This document shows, in pieces, positions 1-10,873 of a stretch of DNA of 64,000 nucleotides. This DNA is from Hymenoscyphus infarciens (lineage: Eukaryota > Ascomycota > Leotiomycetes > Helotiales > Helotiaceae): the NCBI GenBank assembly GCA_001414345.1, contig LLCB01000055.1:1-64000 (forward strand), given 5' to 3'. Positions within the stretch are counted from its first letter, which is position 1. The number at the start of each line of letters is the position of its first letter. The notes beneath the pieces are model-generated. The model searched no databases. It saw nothing but the letters and a program-made list of their open reading frames with translations, and was not told the DNA's origin. The translations under genes were made by a program, and so were the position numbers.

Positions 1-1440
1 TTTATAAGTAATATAAAAAGTAATCTAAATTAATACTACTTAAAAAGCTAATCTTTTATTTAAAAGATAATATTTAATTTAAGAGATTTATAAAGAAAAA
101 GAGATTAATTAAAGTACTTTAATAAGTGTATATATAAGTAAATAAGAGATTTACTCTTATTTTAAGAGAATTTTATACTTATTTAGTAGTTAATATTAAT
201 ACTAAATACTTTAAAAAACTAAAGATATATATAAGTATTCTAGCTAATAGAGATATAAGTAAATAAGAGATTCTACTCTTAAATTAAGTAACTTTTATAC
301 TTATTTAGTAGATAATATTAATATTAAATACTTTAGATAGCTAAATATATATATATAAGATATATATAAAAGTATTCTAGCTAATAGAGATAAAAGTAAA
401 TAAGAGATTCTACTCTTAAATTAAGTAACTTTTATACTTATTTAATAAATAATACTAATATTAAATACTTTAAATAGCTAAATATATATATATATATAAT
501 ATATATAAAAGTATTCTAGCTAATAGAGATAAAAGTAAATAAGAGATTCTACTCTTAAATTAAGCGACTTTTATACTTACTTAATAAATAATACTAATAT
601 TAGATTCTCTAGCTAGTAATATATATATATAATATATAAAAGTATTCTAGCTAGTAGAGATATAAGTAAATAAGAGATAGAAGATTTTACTCTTAATTTA
701 AGAGACTTTTAAAAGGCTCTTACTAAGCTTACTTATGTCTTATATACGTATATGCCTAATTATAAGTATTAAGCTCTAGGAGTAAAAGAAGTATAATAGG
801 CTCTTTTCTAGTACTTTTAGAGTATATATAAAAGAGATATAGCTAAGAAGGTAACTAAAGTTAGTTAATAGTTTAAACTTAGGCGTCTTATAAAAGTAGA
901 CTATTAACTACCTACTCTAAGAGTGCTTTCTATATACTATATAGTAAGAATACTATAGGTGCCTATACTAATAAGAAGAGAGCTTCTAACCTACTAGTTA
1001 ATAGTTTTTTAGAAGTAGAGTAGATAGAATAGTATTTAAGATATATAAGATATATAAGAGATAAATTAAGCAGCTTTAGTAATACTTTAAAAGTTAAGTA
1101 TAACATAGTACTCTCTTTTACTTTATACTTTATATATAAAGTAATTAGTATTTAAATAATTAATATATCTATTTATCTTTTAATTTAAAGCTCTTTTAAA
1201 AGAGTAGTATTAATAGAGACAGCTCTAAAATAGATGTTAGTAGTTAGGATTATATTTATATATATTACTTTAGATTACGATAGCACTACTAAAAAGAGTC
1301 TAATTTAGATGATTTTAAGTATATTAGATATATAATTACTTACTCTTTAGATATATATAGATTAGTATATAGTAGGGTAGTATTATTTTAATAGATTATA
1401 TATAAAAGGGTAAATAGGTGGTTTTAGGGTAGGGTTAGGG
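1..1440. repeat. RIP-saturated AT-rich block, left window edge
   Basis: The sequence is extremely A+T rich, dominated by TpA, with CpA and TpG nearly missing, which is the product spectrum of repeat-induced point mutation (CpA to TpA on either strand). No reading frame of any length survives. Composition recovers abruptly around 1420-1450, where G-rich sequence (gggtagggttagggct) begins. The block continues beyond the left edge, so the element it derives from cannot be named. Confidence 0.85.
137..720. repeat. Tandem satellite, about 120-140 bp period, 4 to 5 copies
   Basis: Copies start with the motif agtaaataagaga near 137, 258, 395, 534 and 665, giving periods of 121, 137, 139 and 131 bp. 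Each copy contains ttttatacttattta and gtattctagcta in the same order. Length differences lie in TA microsatellite stretches (atatatatata) inside the unit. The last copy is partial. The differences are mostly transitions plus TA-run length changes, as expected for an array that was RIPped after amplification. Confidence 0.85.
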
Positions 1441-2678
1441 CTAAGACTTAGCGCTCTTAGCATGGGGCTAGGGCTGAATCAGGGCTAGCGCCAGAGGCCC
1501 AAACTGTTAACCGCCGCCTCTTGCATCCTAATTCTGTTGCTTTTCGTAGTTGGCTAGACCTGTTGTTTTGAGGCCTGTGATTTCAAGATTGATATTTCGT
1601 GGGTTGCACTTCGATGCTGGCCAGAATAGTTGAAACTTGGAGATCTGTTGCACTTCGTAGTTTGGCTGGACCTGGTGGACCTATGCCTTCGGTGGGGGGG
1701 GGGGGGGGGGGGTGATATCAAGAATGAGAGATTGTTGCACTTCCGAAATGGCCAGATTCAAGCAGGAATCGGTTCACTTCACTACTTCATAATCTACTTT
1801 GAAGGAACTATCGGGTTTCTTGTGTAACTAGACCCCAATTTATCGGCAGTAATTTAAAGTCCATAAGTGCAATTGGGACTTGGTGAGCATGTGAATAAAA
1901 TCGAGCGTTACTCTCCGGCACTCTTCTATCATATTATGCACAATATTCTTGGATAAGCGCAACAATCAATCTAGATTGTCAGGAGAAGCAAGAAAGCAAA
2001 CTTCTCATTCTGCTAAACTGTCTCGAATAATACTTTTCATTGTCCGTGGCTGATTCTCTTACACTTCGAAAACAACTAGATTTTGACATTTGAACAACAC
2101 ACTCTTGTAGTTTGAATTAGGGCTCTGTTACATGTCGTTAATGGGCAGCTCTGGATATTTGACCGAGAATCTTTAGATCTGTACTATCAGAATGAGATTG
2201 TTGCACTTCAAAGTTGGCGAGACTTCACAGTGATACATTTCAACCAGCCGTACACTCTGGCCGAGAATATTATTATGAAGATTTTTGCATTTCGGGTTTG
2301 TAACACGAATGATTGAAGAGTCAGGAAGTGTACTCAAGGAAATATACCGGTATGGGATGTCCGGTTGGCTGACAATTTTCCGGAAGAATCAATAAGTAAG
2401 ACTTGTAAATCCCGAAAAGAAGCAAAAAACGAATGAGCTTTGGAGTTGTAATAGGATTCCATATACACTTAATCTACAATAATTCTAGTTTTTTGAGCTC
2501 CATAGCTCCCAATGTGTAATACAGGGGAAGGAGATGGTCAATAATACACTTGCTTCTGTCCTAAGCAAATCCCACCCCAATTGGCTCTTCCAAATGACAT
2601 GGGACACAGATCTCCTTTAACTTTCTTACACATCTCCCTCCATCTTTGAAGTTTCCCCAGCAGCACCACAGCCATCAT
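1441..2678. other. Gene-free stretch with degenerate dispersed direct repeats and a G19 run
   Basis: Normal base composition but no convincing coding frame. A motif close to gttgcacttcgtagttggc recurs in degenerate form near 1530, 1603, 1647, 1734 and 2203, which suggests an old tandem array. A run of 19 G lies at 1694-1712. The end of the stretch is the 3' flank of the mL44 gene. Confidence 0.5.
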
Positions 2679-3902
2679 CTAGTGTATAACCTCGCCCATG
2701 TCGATGTGCACAGGCTCCCACTCCACAGGATTCACTGTGTCGTCTTCCATGTCACTTGGTACTCTTACATCCTTCCCGGGACTGTAAAGATACCATGCCT
2801 TCAGAGTGGCGACCGCAGCTCTCGTTCGTGCCTCCTGCAAACTCGCCCCTGATCCTTCTCCTAATTTATCCTTTCCACTGAAAATCCCAACCACGAATAC
2901 AGGATGCCTACTCAGTCTACCTGTCTCGCTCAGTATTCGTGCAACAGGGTGTTCGAATCCCTCTCTCGCACATAGACGAGACAATTCCCTGACTGGCTCT
3001 TGGAATTGGAAAAGACTGGCGATGGCGAGGTGACGGGAGAGTATATGGGCCTTGACAAATGCCTTTGCCTCTTCTCGGCCACCGTGGAGCTGTATTGCGC
3101 CCACCACAGCCTTGACAAAACCGGCATATGCCTCTTCAGTGGGTAGTGGTGCGGCTTGATCCTCCTTTTTAGGAATTATGTCCCCGAATTCATCATCGTA
3201 TACCACTCTGCTGCTGATCCCCCTTCGGAAGTAAACTTTATCACGTCGTGTGGCTCCCTTTTGATCTTGTGTATCCAACTCCGTTCCTGGTGCGAGTTTT
3301 TGGAATTGTAAGAAACCTGGGTCGACTTCAGCCCCTGGAGCTGCTGCTGGTTCCACGCCCCATTCTTTCCCGATCAATTGAAGAGTTTTGGGCCCGCTGT
3401 AAGCATATGACGCTGCAAACAAAACCGTCATTGGTAACCGTGGATAGGTAACCAAGAGCCATTCTGAGACGTGAAAGGCAATTATGGAGCCCCCGAGTTG
3501 GGCGAGGGTAGCATTATTGTAATCTGGATTCGAATTTGCTGAAGGATCAATTAGGGTTCGCGCAAGAGTTTGTTGAGGGAGTTGTGAAGGCAGTCTCAGA
3601 CGAGCATGGAGAGCTCCGAGTTTCGAGGAAGTTCTTGAAGGTTTTGGGGAGTTGAATGATGGTGTAGATGGTTTTGGTGGTAATTTCACTTCTTCCTCCA
3701 GTATCTCCCCGTCTTCGTATTCAATCTCTTCGTGTTTGCTTGCCGCTGCAAATCGAGTTGCAGATGATGAGAATGGCCGTGGCGTACTCCTAGCTAGAAC
3801 TTGTTGCTGCCGTAAACAGCAAGGAGCTCTGCTTGTGGTCCTCCTGGGGGTTGTGAGCAATTGCCCGCTCCACCTCTCCAACCGTAATCTCTTCATCGAC
3901 AT
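2679..3902 (-). CDS. mrpl3: Mitochondrial large-subunit ribosomal protein mL44 (Mrpl3 family)
   Basis: Single exon, 407 aa from the Met at 3902. The open frame extends to 4010, but the 36 extra residues look like untranslated sequence, whereas MSMKRLRLERW begins a basic mitochondrial presequence. Visible domains: a presequence (about 1-60), an acidic linker (EYEDGEILEEE), an RNase III-like fold (about 100-290, e.g. LAQLGGSIIAFHVSEWL and GFVKAVVGAIQLHGG) and a C-terminal double-stranded RNA-binding domain (GEGSGASLQEARTRAAVATL). The RNase III acidic signature is not intact, as is usual for mL44, which is structural rather than catalytic. The protein is a component of the mitoribosome large subunit. 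It is divergent from the small mitochondrial protein at 4185, so about 280 bp serves as promoter for both. Confidence is high for the family and moderate for the start. Confidence 0.9.
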   Translation of the reverse strand: MSMKRLRLERWSGQLLTTPRRTTSRAPCCLRQQQVLARSTPRPFSSSATRFAAASKHEEIEYEDGEILEEEVKLPPKPSTPSFNSPKPSRTSSKLGALHARLRLPSQLPQQTLARTLIDPSANSNPDYNNATLAQLGGSIIAFHVSEWLLVTYPRLPMTVLFAASYAYSGPKTLQLIGKEWGVEPAAAPGAEVDPGFLQFQKLAPGTELDTQDQKGATRRDKVYFRRGISSRVVYDDEFGDIIPKKEDQAAPLPTEEAYAGFVKAVVGAIQLHGGREEAKAFVKAHILSRHLAIASLFQFQEPVRELSRLCAREGFEHPVARILSETGRLSRHPVFVVGIFSGKDKLGEGSGASLQEARTRAAVATLKAWYLYSPGKDVRVPSDMEDDTVNPVEWEPVHIDMGEVIH

Positions 3903-4184
3903 CGAATTAAACCCTTCTCTTCTTCCCGAGCTGCGCGTGACACAGGAGAGGCGTCTTTCGGAGGATTGGGGTTGGCGTTGTCGAATTTCGTTTGAAGGTC
4001 CCCTACCCAAAATTTCTTAGACGCAACTTCTTCCTCGTGTGATCATTCCCAATTGCTGCCTCAGGTTCTGAAAGCTTCAACCACGCTAACGAGGTAATGC
4101 CGGGCAATGGCATTCGTTCATGCCGGACGACAACTCGAGCTCCAGAACCAGAATAATAACACGCATTTGAGCAATTGATTCAAA
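3903..4184. promoter_or_regulatory. Shared divergent promoter of two mitochondrial genes
   Basis: The 282 bp between the start codons of mL44 (minus) and the small complex I-like protein (plus) must contain both 5' UTRs and promoters. No TATA box is evident. Co-regulation is an inference from the head-to-head arrangement and the shared mitochondrial role. Confidence 0.5.
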
Positions 4185-4628
4185 ATGGTACGTCCTACCT
4201 TGCGGATCCTAATTGAATTCCATGTTAACAGTTTCTAGGGCGGCGGCGGCAAAATTCCGTAAGTCAATGGCACACAAAGCGCAGCGCAGCGCAGAGAGCT
4301 CCGAAGCACCTCCTAACCTCGAAAAACAGATACCCCAAGCATGTCTGGTCTCCTGCAGGTGGCTGGTACTCTCAACCCTCAAACTGGAAGGTCAACACAG
4401 CGATTATGGGAGCATGTATCGTTGGAGTCACGGCAATGATGTGGAACTTGAGCGCTCAGAGGGAACACCGACATAAATTCCCTGAGCAAGGGCGATTTTT
4501 CCCAAGCAGATTGTAGGTGACCCACATCGAGATGTCGAAAGCATATATTCTAACGGGTCAATAGCTGGAGCAAGCAAATCATCGAACACGAAAAGGCACA
4601 AAAGAACGAGTCATCCTCATCATCATAA
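4185..4628 (+). CDS. Small single-pass mitochondrial membrane protein, probable complex I accessory subunit
   Basis: Four exons: 4185-4187 (the ATG alone), 4239-4258, 4330-4512 and 4565-4628, giving 89 aa. All introns are GT..AG (gtacgt, gtaagt, gtaggt donors) and the frame is continuous. The protein starts MGGGGKIPYPKHVWSPAGG, followed by one hydrophobic segment (AIMGACIVGVTAMMW, about residues 34-48), a charged stretch and a conserved tail (GRFFPSRFWSKQIIEHEK). This pattern is widely conserved in fungi, and I associate it with small accessory subunits of NADH:ubiquinone oxidoreductase. I cannot fix which subunit from sequence alone. An exon consisting of only the start codon is unusual and explains why the gene is easily missed. 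The gene is divergent from mL44. Confidence 0.75.
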
Positions 4629-7219
4629 GGAGGGGTTTTCAGGTGGACTGTACATATCTAGGGCGTTGTAAATGGAATGGGATAGATTCGTCTCCGGCAA
4701 TCGAAATACTATCGGATATCTTCTGCTTACAGAAGAGTGATTTGTGTCTCCTCTATGAGACGATTGAGTTGGGCTTGATTGGATCGTTTGGCATTGCCAC
4801 AATAAGTAGTGAAAATGGAAATCCCTTGGTCAAGTGTCATTGGATGCGAGATGAGATACAGGACTCACTTTTGGCTCTCACGTTTTTCTTTACATAATGC
4901 TTAGGTCGTCCCGTGGACATGGGCAGTTCTTGCCAATACGCGTGGATTCGTTTTCTATCTAAGGTGTGAAGGATGACCATGTCAACTAAACTTTACTAGG
5001 CTAAGTGGCTGTTATCGTGTTAATTTTCATGTGTTGGTTTTGTCTTTTTGTGCCTCTATTTTCCGGTTATTTGTGTTGACATTCATTCCCTTCCGCGTTA
5101 ATCTTTAAATCGTCAAAAGCTGTATCACTCAATCGCACCCATTACAGGCATGTTGAAGACTATTACATTTATCAAGTAGTACAGGATACTTCGTCAATAA
5201 GCATGAACTCAACTTTTGATGACGCAACTCTTTTAGTAGTTGGCTTCTAAGCTATCTTGAAGAGAGAAGACACAGTGCTCAAATTATTATTCACGTACTC
5301 CCGAGAACTGCGGGACTCCCGAAACCAAAGTGACGAGCCCAACAAAATGCATAAGCGGCACAAGGGCATTTCTCATTTCTAAAAAGTCATACAACCGCAA
5401 ATACGAACTCAAGAATAGTGAGAAAAGAGAACCACAGAAAGAACTTGAAAACCCTTGGACGGCATTTAAACTCCAGCCTTGGATCCCCCGGTAGATTTCT
5501 ATTAGCTTCTCGCACTTTTTGGGAACCATCAGTAGTGTTGTCTCGAAGTAAATAGTGCTTTTACGCCCCGCTGTAAGCATTTATACTTCTTCTGGGGGAG
5601 TACTGGTATTCATTCCTGGCCGCCCCTCTTTCATTTTTGCAACCTCATGGTCTGCTGCAAACACCGGAGATCACTAAATTTTTCTTCAGTGTTTGAACTT
5701 TGCATTCAAATTTCATAGTATTGGAAGGGATAAGCCTGGAAACTCACGTTGATAAATTTCACATCAATACATATTTTCCAATCCAGTAACCTACCTACCT
5801 GCGTATCCACGAATTTCAATCTATCTATTTTCTAGCTCTTCTCACCATTGCTGTCTTTCATCTTATCACCAACTTGAAAGGAACATATGATAGTGTTTTG
5901 ACGAGACTACCAGGGCTTGTCAACACAGAAATATATCTCAATAAATATGTTTTCAAGCATCCTCGTTTTGACCTGAGGCCTGACGCTACTCGTAGGTGAG
6001 CTACCTGTGTTGTTTTGGAGGCGAGCTCAGTAAAAGTGTTTGTGGAATGGGGTTGACGAGCGGAATGCCTAGTTGTTAGAGGCACAGTTTACATTTTCCG
6101 CAGGGACGACAAAGTCTACCATATTGAAGATAGCTTTTCCCTATCTTTTAGGTTTTCTGAACCTGGGCCTATTTAATAATTATAACATTTGGTGAAACAG
6201 ATCTCTCAACACTCACAGATATTCAAAGCCCCTAGGCTTTCTCACCCTTAAGAATTTAAGTTGCAAAGTCAGTGTCTTAGAGGTAGAGTTGTCAATACAT
6301 CTTCAAATTTCTCAGAGCCCGGCGAGTTGGACAGCAATGGTATCTGCTGTTCTTTGCTCTCATACCCACCAACACTATCGAGTTCGTCCTATTCCAAGTA
6401 TTGTCAAAAAGGCATCTTATGTAAGAGGAAAGGAGAAGGGGCTAACAGACCGTCTGATAAAGTTCCTGGGGCGCGAATTATGAATTGGTTTTATTTAAGT
6501 TGGTTACACTTGTTAAGCGTAAGATTCAGGGAAATAGTGCTGGCTCACCTGAGTTACATAGTTCAAATAAAGACTAGCCAGGCGGCTTAGATCCACATAT
6601 CAGTCGTCAATGGCTTGTTCAATAGCCATGATATAGGTTCAGTGTTCCTAAGAACAAACACCAAGACGCCTAGCTTTGTAGAGAGACTAACACACTGGCA
6701 TAACCCTACTAGAGGTCAAGTATGAGGTACAAAGATCGTGGTGGCAGAAAATTACATACTTAATACACCCTAGTCTAGAAGCTTGCAAAGCTTATGAGCA
6801 TGGTACGAGTCACGCGCACGGAATTCAAGTCACACCTGCGCTTTTTTTCAGAGATATTTTCATTTTTGGCCTGTGAGGTGGAATTATAGACGCGTTGTGT
6901 TTGTTCCTGTAGAACAAACACCAAGGTGCGCCCACAGAACGACCCTTATCACAGAGTAAAAAGAAACTAGTAACTACCAGCCTCCAAAGAGTAATAAGCA
7001 CTTCATACATGAGCCCGAGTAGATGAAGATACTTTCCCGGTAAACCAGTAAATGCATTTCCTCGAGATCGAATAAGGAAGAGAACAAGTGTAGTCCGGAA
7101 AGGTTAGCAGAAATGACAGACCCAACCCACCATGCCATAAAACGCCAATTGATACAACCATTAATGCATTCATTCGTGAGAGAACGCATCTGAGTAGTGG
7201 AAAAACATAATTTTGGGTA
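4629..7219. other. Long intergenic stretch, no recognisable gene
   Basis: About 2.6 kb of ordinary composition. The longest frames (a 97-codon minus frame at 5287-5580, a 109-codon plus frame at 6261-6590) show no recognisable domain and no supporting splice structure. A short phrase, agaacaaacaccaag, occurs at about 6651 and about 6911, suggesting a decayed small repeat. Part of this interval must be 3' UTR of the La gene. Confidence 0.5.
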
Positions 7220-8906
7220 TCATGATGCTTCTGGCTTGGCGTCGACCTTCTTTGGTGCTGGTGTTTCTGCTGGTGCCCCGTCCTCTTCACGAGAGCGCTT
7301 CTTTCCATTTGGAGAGGATTGCTCAGCCTTGATGTCAACCTTCTTTGATGCTGGTGCCTCTGCTGGTGCTCCGACTTCACCGCGGGATCGCTTCTTTCCA
7401 TTTGGAGAGGATTGCTCAGCCTTGATGTCAACCTTCTTTGATGCTGGTGCCTCTGCTGGTGCTCCGACTTCACCGCGGGATCGCTTGTTTCCATTTGGAG
7501 AGGATTGTTGCTCAACCTTGATGTCAACCTTCTTTGATGCTGGTGCCTCTGCTGGTGCTCCGTCTTCACCGCGGGATCGCTTGTTTCCATTTGGAGTGGA
7601 TTGTTGCTCAACCTTGACCTCGGCATTGCCTTCAGACTTGGCTTCAGCCTTGTCCTCATTGTTGGATTTCTCACTAAATCATGGTTAGTGATCCATTGCA
7701 CCATGAAGGAAGGATTATCGTACCCATCATGCTCGCGGTTTCTATCATCTCTGCCACCACGACCTCCTCGGCCATTTCGGTTTCCTCTACCACCACGGCG
7801 ATCGTTCTTGAACCCATTTGCTCTGTCATGCTCACGTCTCTTCTTCCAATTAGTTGGATCGCCACCAGATCGATCGCCATCCTTGTTACCACGACGGTTC
7901 TTGATATCGCCACGTCCTCTGCCGCCACGGTCTCCACCACGAATACCTCCACGTCCTCGGCCACGATACGGTTGAGTTTGGACTTTTGGCTCGATTTTGC
8001 CGTCTTGGATGTCCTTGAGCTTCATTTCACAATACGCAGCCTTGGTCATATACTTCAAATCCTCGCCCTTCCACTTTGGCTTATCATTGAGATCCAGGAA
8101 CTTTTGGGCAGTTTCCTCATCCTGGAATTCAACGAAAACGGAACCTTTGAAGAGTCTGTCCTGATCAGAACGACGAAGGCGAACTGATCTGGTAGGGCCG
8201 AATGGAACGAAGAAAGTTTCGATATCAAATTGAGTGCTAGGTTCCTCTTCACCAAAGCCCTTGGCGTAAATGCTTCTAGCTTCAACCTTGGATGATTGTC
8301 GAGTGGCTGGGTCATAAGGAGCCTTTCGCTGGACGCCCTCCTCGTCTTGTGGACCAACGACGTCAAGGAAAACGCTGTTTCTCAGAGCAGATACCACTGC
8401 CGAGTAAGGCTGGAAGCGTCTCATACGACCAAATGTGTGAAGTACCTTGATTGGGACGGGCTTGTTGGATGTACCATCAGTCAAGCTCCACAAGTTGGCG
8501 TCTTGGGGGAGATTTGAATCGCTGAAGTAGAACTCGACCTAGCATGCACATGTCAGAGCGATGAGCTGTAAAATGTGAAGATGTTCCATACCTGGGCACA
8601 GATCTTCTCTGGGTCGTCGTCCTTTGGCAAAATGGAGGGATCATATTTGCTATAATTCTCGCGCTTTGCGTAGTGCTTCTTCTCCTCTCCAGTTTCTTCC
8701 TTTGGCGGGGCAGCTTCACCGTCTTTCTCGGCCTTCTCTTCCGCCTTAGCAGGAGCATCATCGACCACCTTGTTCTCAGAAACGGCCATCGTGACCCCCT
8801 TATCAGAGAGGATGGTTGCCTCAACGGCCTCGGGCTTGGTTTGCTCGTTGGTGCCAGAAGTTGCGACTGCTTCAGGCGCAGTGTTGTCGACTGGAACGTC
8901 CAACAT
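7220..8906 (-). CDS. lhp1: La protein (RNA polymerase III transcript chaperone)
   Basis: Three exons, complement(7220-7673, 7724-8538, 8592-8906), 527 aa. La proteins bind the 3' oligo(U) of nascent Pol III transcripts, protect them and assist tRNA maturation in the nucleus. An acidic/Lys-rich N-terminus precedes the La motif (about 75-175), whose core VEFYFSDSNLPQDANL begins exon 2 right after EKICAQ. An RRM follows (about 185-260, RSIYAKGF and GSVFVEFQDEETA), then an RGG-rich stretch (RGRGRGGIRGGDRGG) and four tandem 31-32 residue repeats, each with an NLS-like KRSR core. Intron 2 (50 nt) has a textbook branch site (CACTAAC) and removes a stop-free read-through into another frame, so the contiguous frame down to 7003 is not the real C-terminus. 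Start ATG at 8906. The gene is divergent from nam9. Confidence 0.93.
7235..7613 (-). repeat. Intragenic minisatellite in the La gene, 93/93/96-bp units, 4 copies
   Basis: Four near-identical copies encode a repeat of the type KVDIKAEQSSPNGKKRSRGE followed by a Pro/Ala-rich spacer. Unit lengths are multiples of three, so the frame is kept. Each copy carries one KKRSR or NKRSR cluster. The central copies are almost identical, indicating recent amplification or homogenisation. Confidence 0.9.
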
Positions 8907-9406
8907 TGCAATTGAAGGAACTTTGTGCCGATGACAATTTTGGGATGTGTCTGAATGTAGAGCGATCAGTCAAAGTAGTTTTTGTAGGTGCGCCGACCCG
9001 TCTGAAGGTGACTCGATAAGATGGCGGGGTGAAAAAGCCGCGCCAGAATGTCTTAGAGGGGCAATTCTTGACTTTCGGATAGGGATAGAGAGGCAAAACT
9101 TACGTGAATTGCAAGGTCCGATCAATGCGACACCAGATATCTTTGCGACTTCGTGATTTTCTGTTTAGGAAAAAATGTGTTTCCGATTGGAAGCTGTCCA
9201 AAGCTGGGGAGGAAAAAGTCAGAGTGGAGAGCTTTAAGCGCAAAAGTCTTGCACTTTACGTCCGTGCCTACTAGCGTCGGCTAGTCGGGCGAATAATTTT
9301 GGTGCTGGTGCTGGTGCTGGTGCTGGTGCAAGAACAACCAAACTGGAGTGAACTCAGGTGAGCTCTTTGAGGTCACAACAACATCAACCTCATCCAGACC
9401 GCCATT
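8907..9406. promoter_or_regulatory. Divergent promoter region between La and uS4m
   Basis: The 500 bp between the two start codons contain both 5' UTRs. A hexanucleotide microsatellite (ggtgct, 4.8 copies) lies at 9301-9329, about 80 bp before the nam9 start. No other motif can be assigned with confidence. Confidence 0.45.
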
Positions 9407-10873
9407 ATGACAAGAAAACGCTTTCATGGCCTCAAGCGAGTGGTGAGCTCTCCATTCAATATCCCGTGACGAAACCCAGACCAAATGCTGACTTTCCCCT
9501 TTCTTTTAGAAATTTCGCATGACATGGAACAAATACAATCTTTACAACCTCAGTCGATTAAAGGCGCGTCCTAACTTTGGTACCTTCTTCCAGCAGAAAT
9601 GGGCCTCGAAATCAGCATCACGAGCATACCACGGAGAACAAATTCGGGAGAAGCAATGGCAGCGGATGTTTGACTCTCGGTTGAACGCCGTGATACCGAT
9701 GGATCACAGATACTTGGGACGTTACGATGGCTCGGAACAAGCTGCTGGGAGAGGTTCTGGCGTGGAAAGGGCCCCTGGTGAGAAACTACACAACCACGAG
9801 ATGCCAGCACGACGAGTACCATACATGTCAATGACCTATGCACCAATCGAACGACGTCTGGATGTAGCCATCTTCCGGGCATTGTTTGCCAGCAGTACAA
9901 GGCAGGCGAGGCAATTTGTGACCCATGGGGGCGTAAAAGTCAATGGAAAGAAGGTATGAGATGCCTCTCGGTTCTCACGATACATTTCATGCTAATTGCT
10001 TGATAGATGCCATATCCTGGATATCTCCTCAACCCTGGTGATATGTTCCAAGTTGAGCCCGAACGAGTTCTATATGCAACCGGTGCAAGCAAATCACCAG
10101 AGCAGATCCGAGAAGGTCGGGAGAAGAGAAAGGCAAAAAGGTTGATACACATCAGACGGCATGAGAGAAGGGCCACTGCTAGAGAGGAGGCCGTAAAACG
10201 AGCGACTGCCAAACCTGTTCCTTCCGAAGACCCATCAAGCTTGAAGGGATCTCGAGGGTCATTTACACCTTTGGACGACAAGGATACGAGGAAGCAGCGA
10301 AGAGCCGATCTACAAGAGCTGGTAAAGCAAGTCCAAATCATGATGGACAACAAGAAGGCTCCCCCATCAGCGAAACGTAAGCAGGAGCTACGGAAATTCG
10401 TCAAGGATGTACGACAAACGATGGCCCAGGTCAACAGAAAGCCTGTTGAGGATCTCGAGGAGGACCTCTCAGGACTCGTTGCTCGTCTTGCCCTCACAGC
10501 CCAAAAAGCCAAACCTGCTGAGAAACCCGGAACCTCAGTTGCTGCCGTACCTTCAACCCCTTCCACCACACCCTCTACCACATCAAAAGTCCTGGATAAG
10601 GTCAAAGATGCCGAATCTAGGATGCGAAGGGCTATTCTACGCGCTCGACAAAACCCAGTTGATGAGTCCAAGCCATACGCAACACCTTGGGCTCCAAGAC
10701 CGTACATGAGTGCCTTTGCATTCATTCCTCGATACTTGGAAGTTAATCACAAAATCTGTTCAGCGGTATATCTGAGACATCCTGTTGCAAGACCGGGGTT
10801 GTCAGAGGTACCTACACCGTTTGCTTATGATACCATGCAGTTGGCATATACTTGGTATCTGAGGAGGAGGTAG
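9407..10873 (+). CDS. nam9: Mitochondrial small-subunit ribosomal protein uS4m (Nam9)
   Basis: Three exons: 9407-9442, 9510-9953 and 10007-10873, 448 aa. The first exon encodes only [12 protein letters not shown], and the frame runs on through [16 protein letters not shown]. This is the primary binder of the 5' domain of the mitochondrial SSU rRNA. The S4 RNA-binding domain is visible ([19 protein letters not shown], then [11 protein letters not shown] split by intron 2, then [19 protein letters not shown]). A fungus-type C-terminal extension rich in Lys/Arg/Ser/Thr follows and ends in a conserved tail ([18 protein letters not shown], then ATPF-like [20 protein letters not shown]). Length fits the Nam9 family. 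The start is chosen because the conserved RKRFHGLKR phrase precedes a good gtgagc donor. Confidence 0.93.

Noticed and set aside
137..720. CRISPR array
   Set aside because: Eukaryotic context, units are contiguous tandem copies without unique spacers, and no cas genes exist.
2940..2970. tRNA-like B-box phrase (gttcgaatccc)
   Set aside because: Lies inside the mL44 coding sequence with no A box at the right distance and no cloverleaf.
7003..7219. Read-through extension of the La gene to 7003, and the plus-strand frame 7197-7688
   Set aside because: The extension uses a frame that is only open because the repeats lack stops; splicing at 7674-7723 moves to the conserved repeat frame, which ends at 7220. 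The plus frame is antisense to the same repeats.
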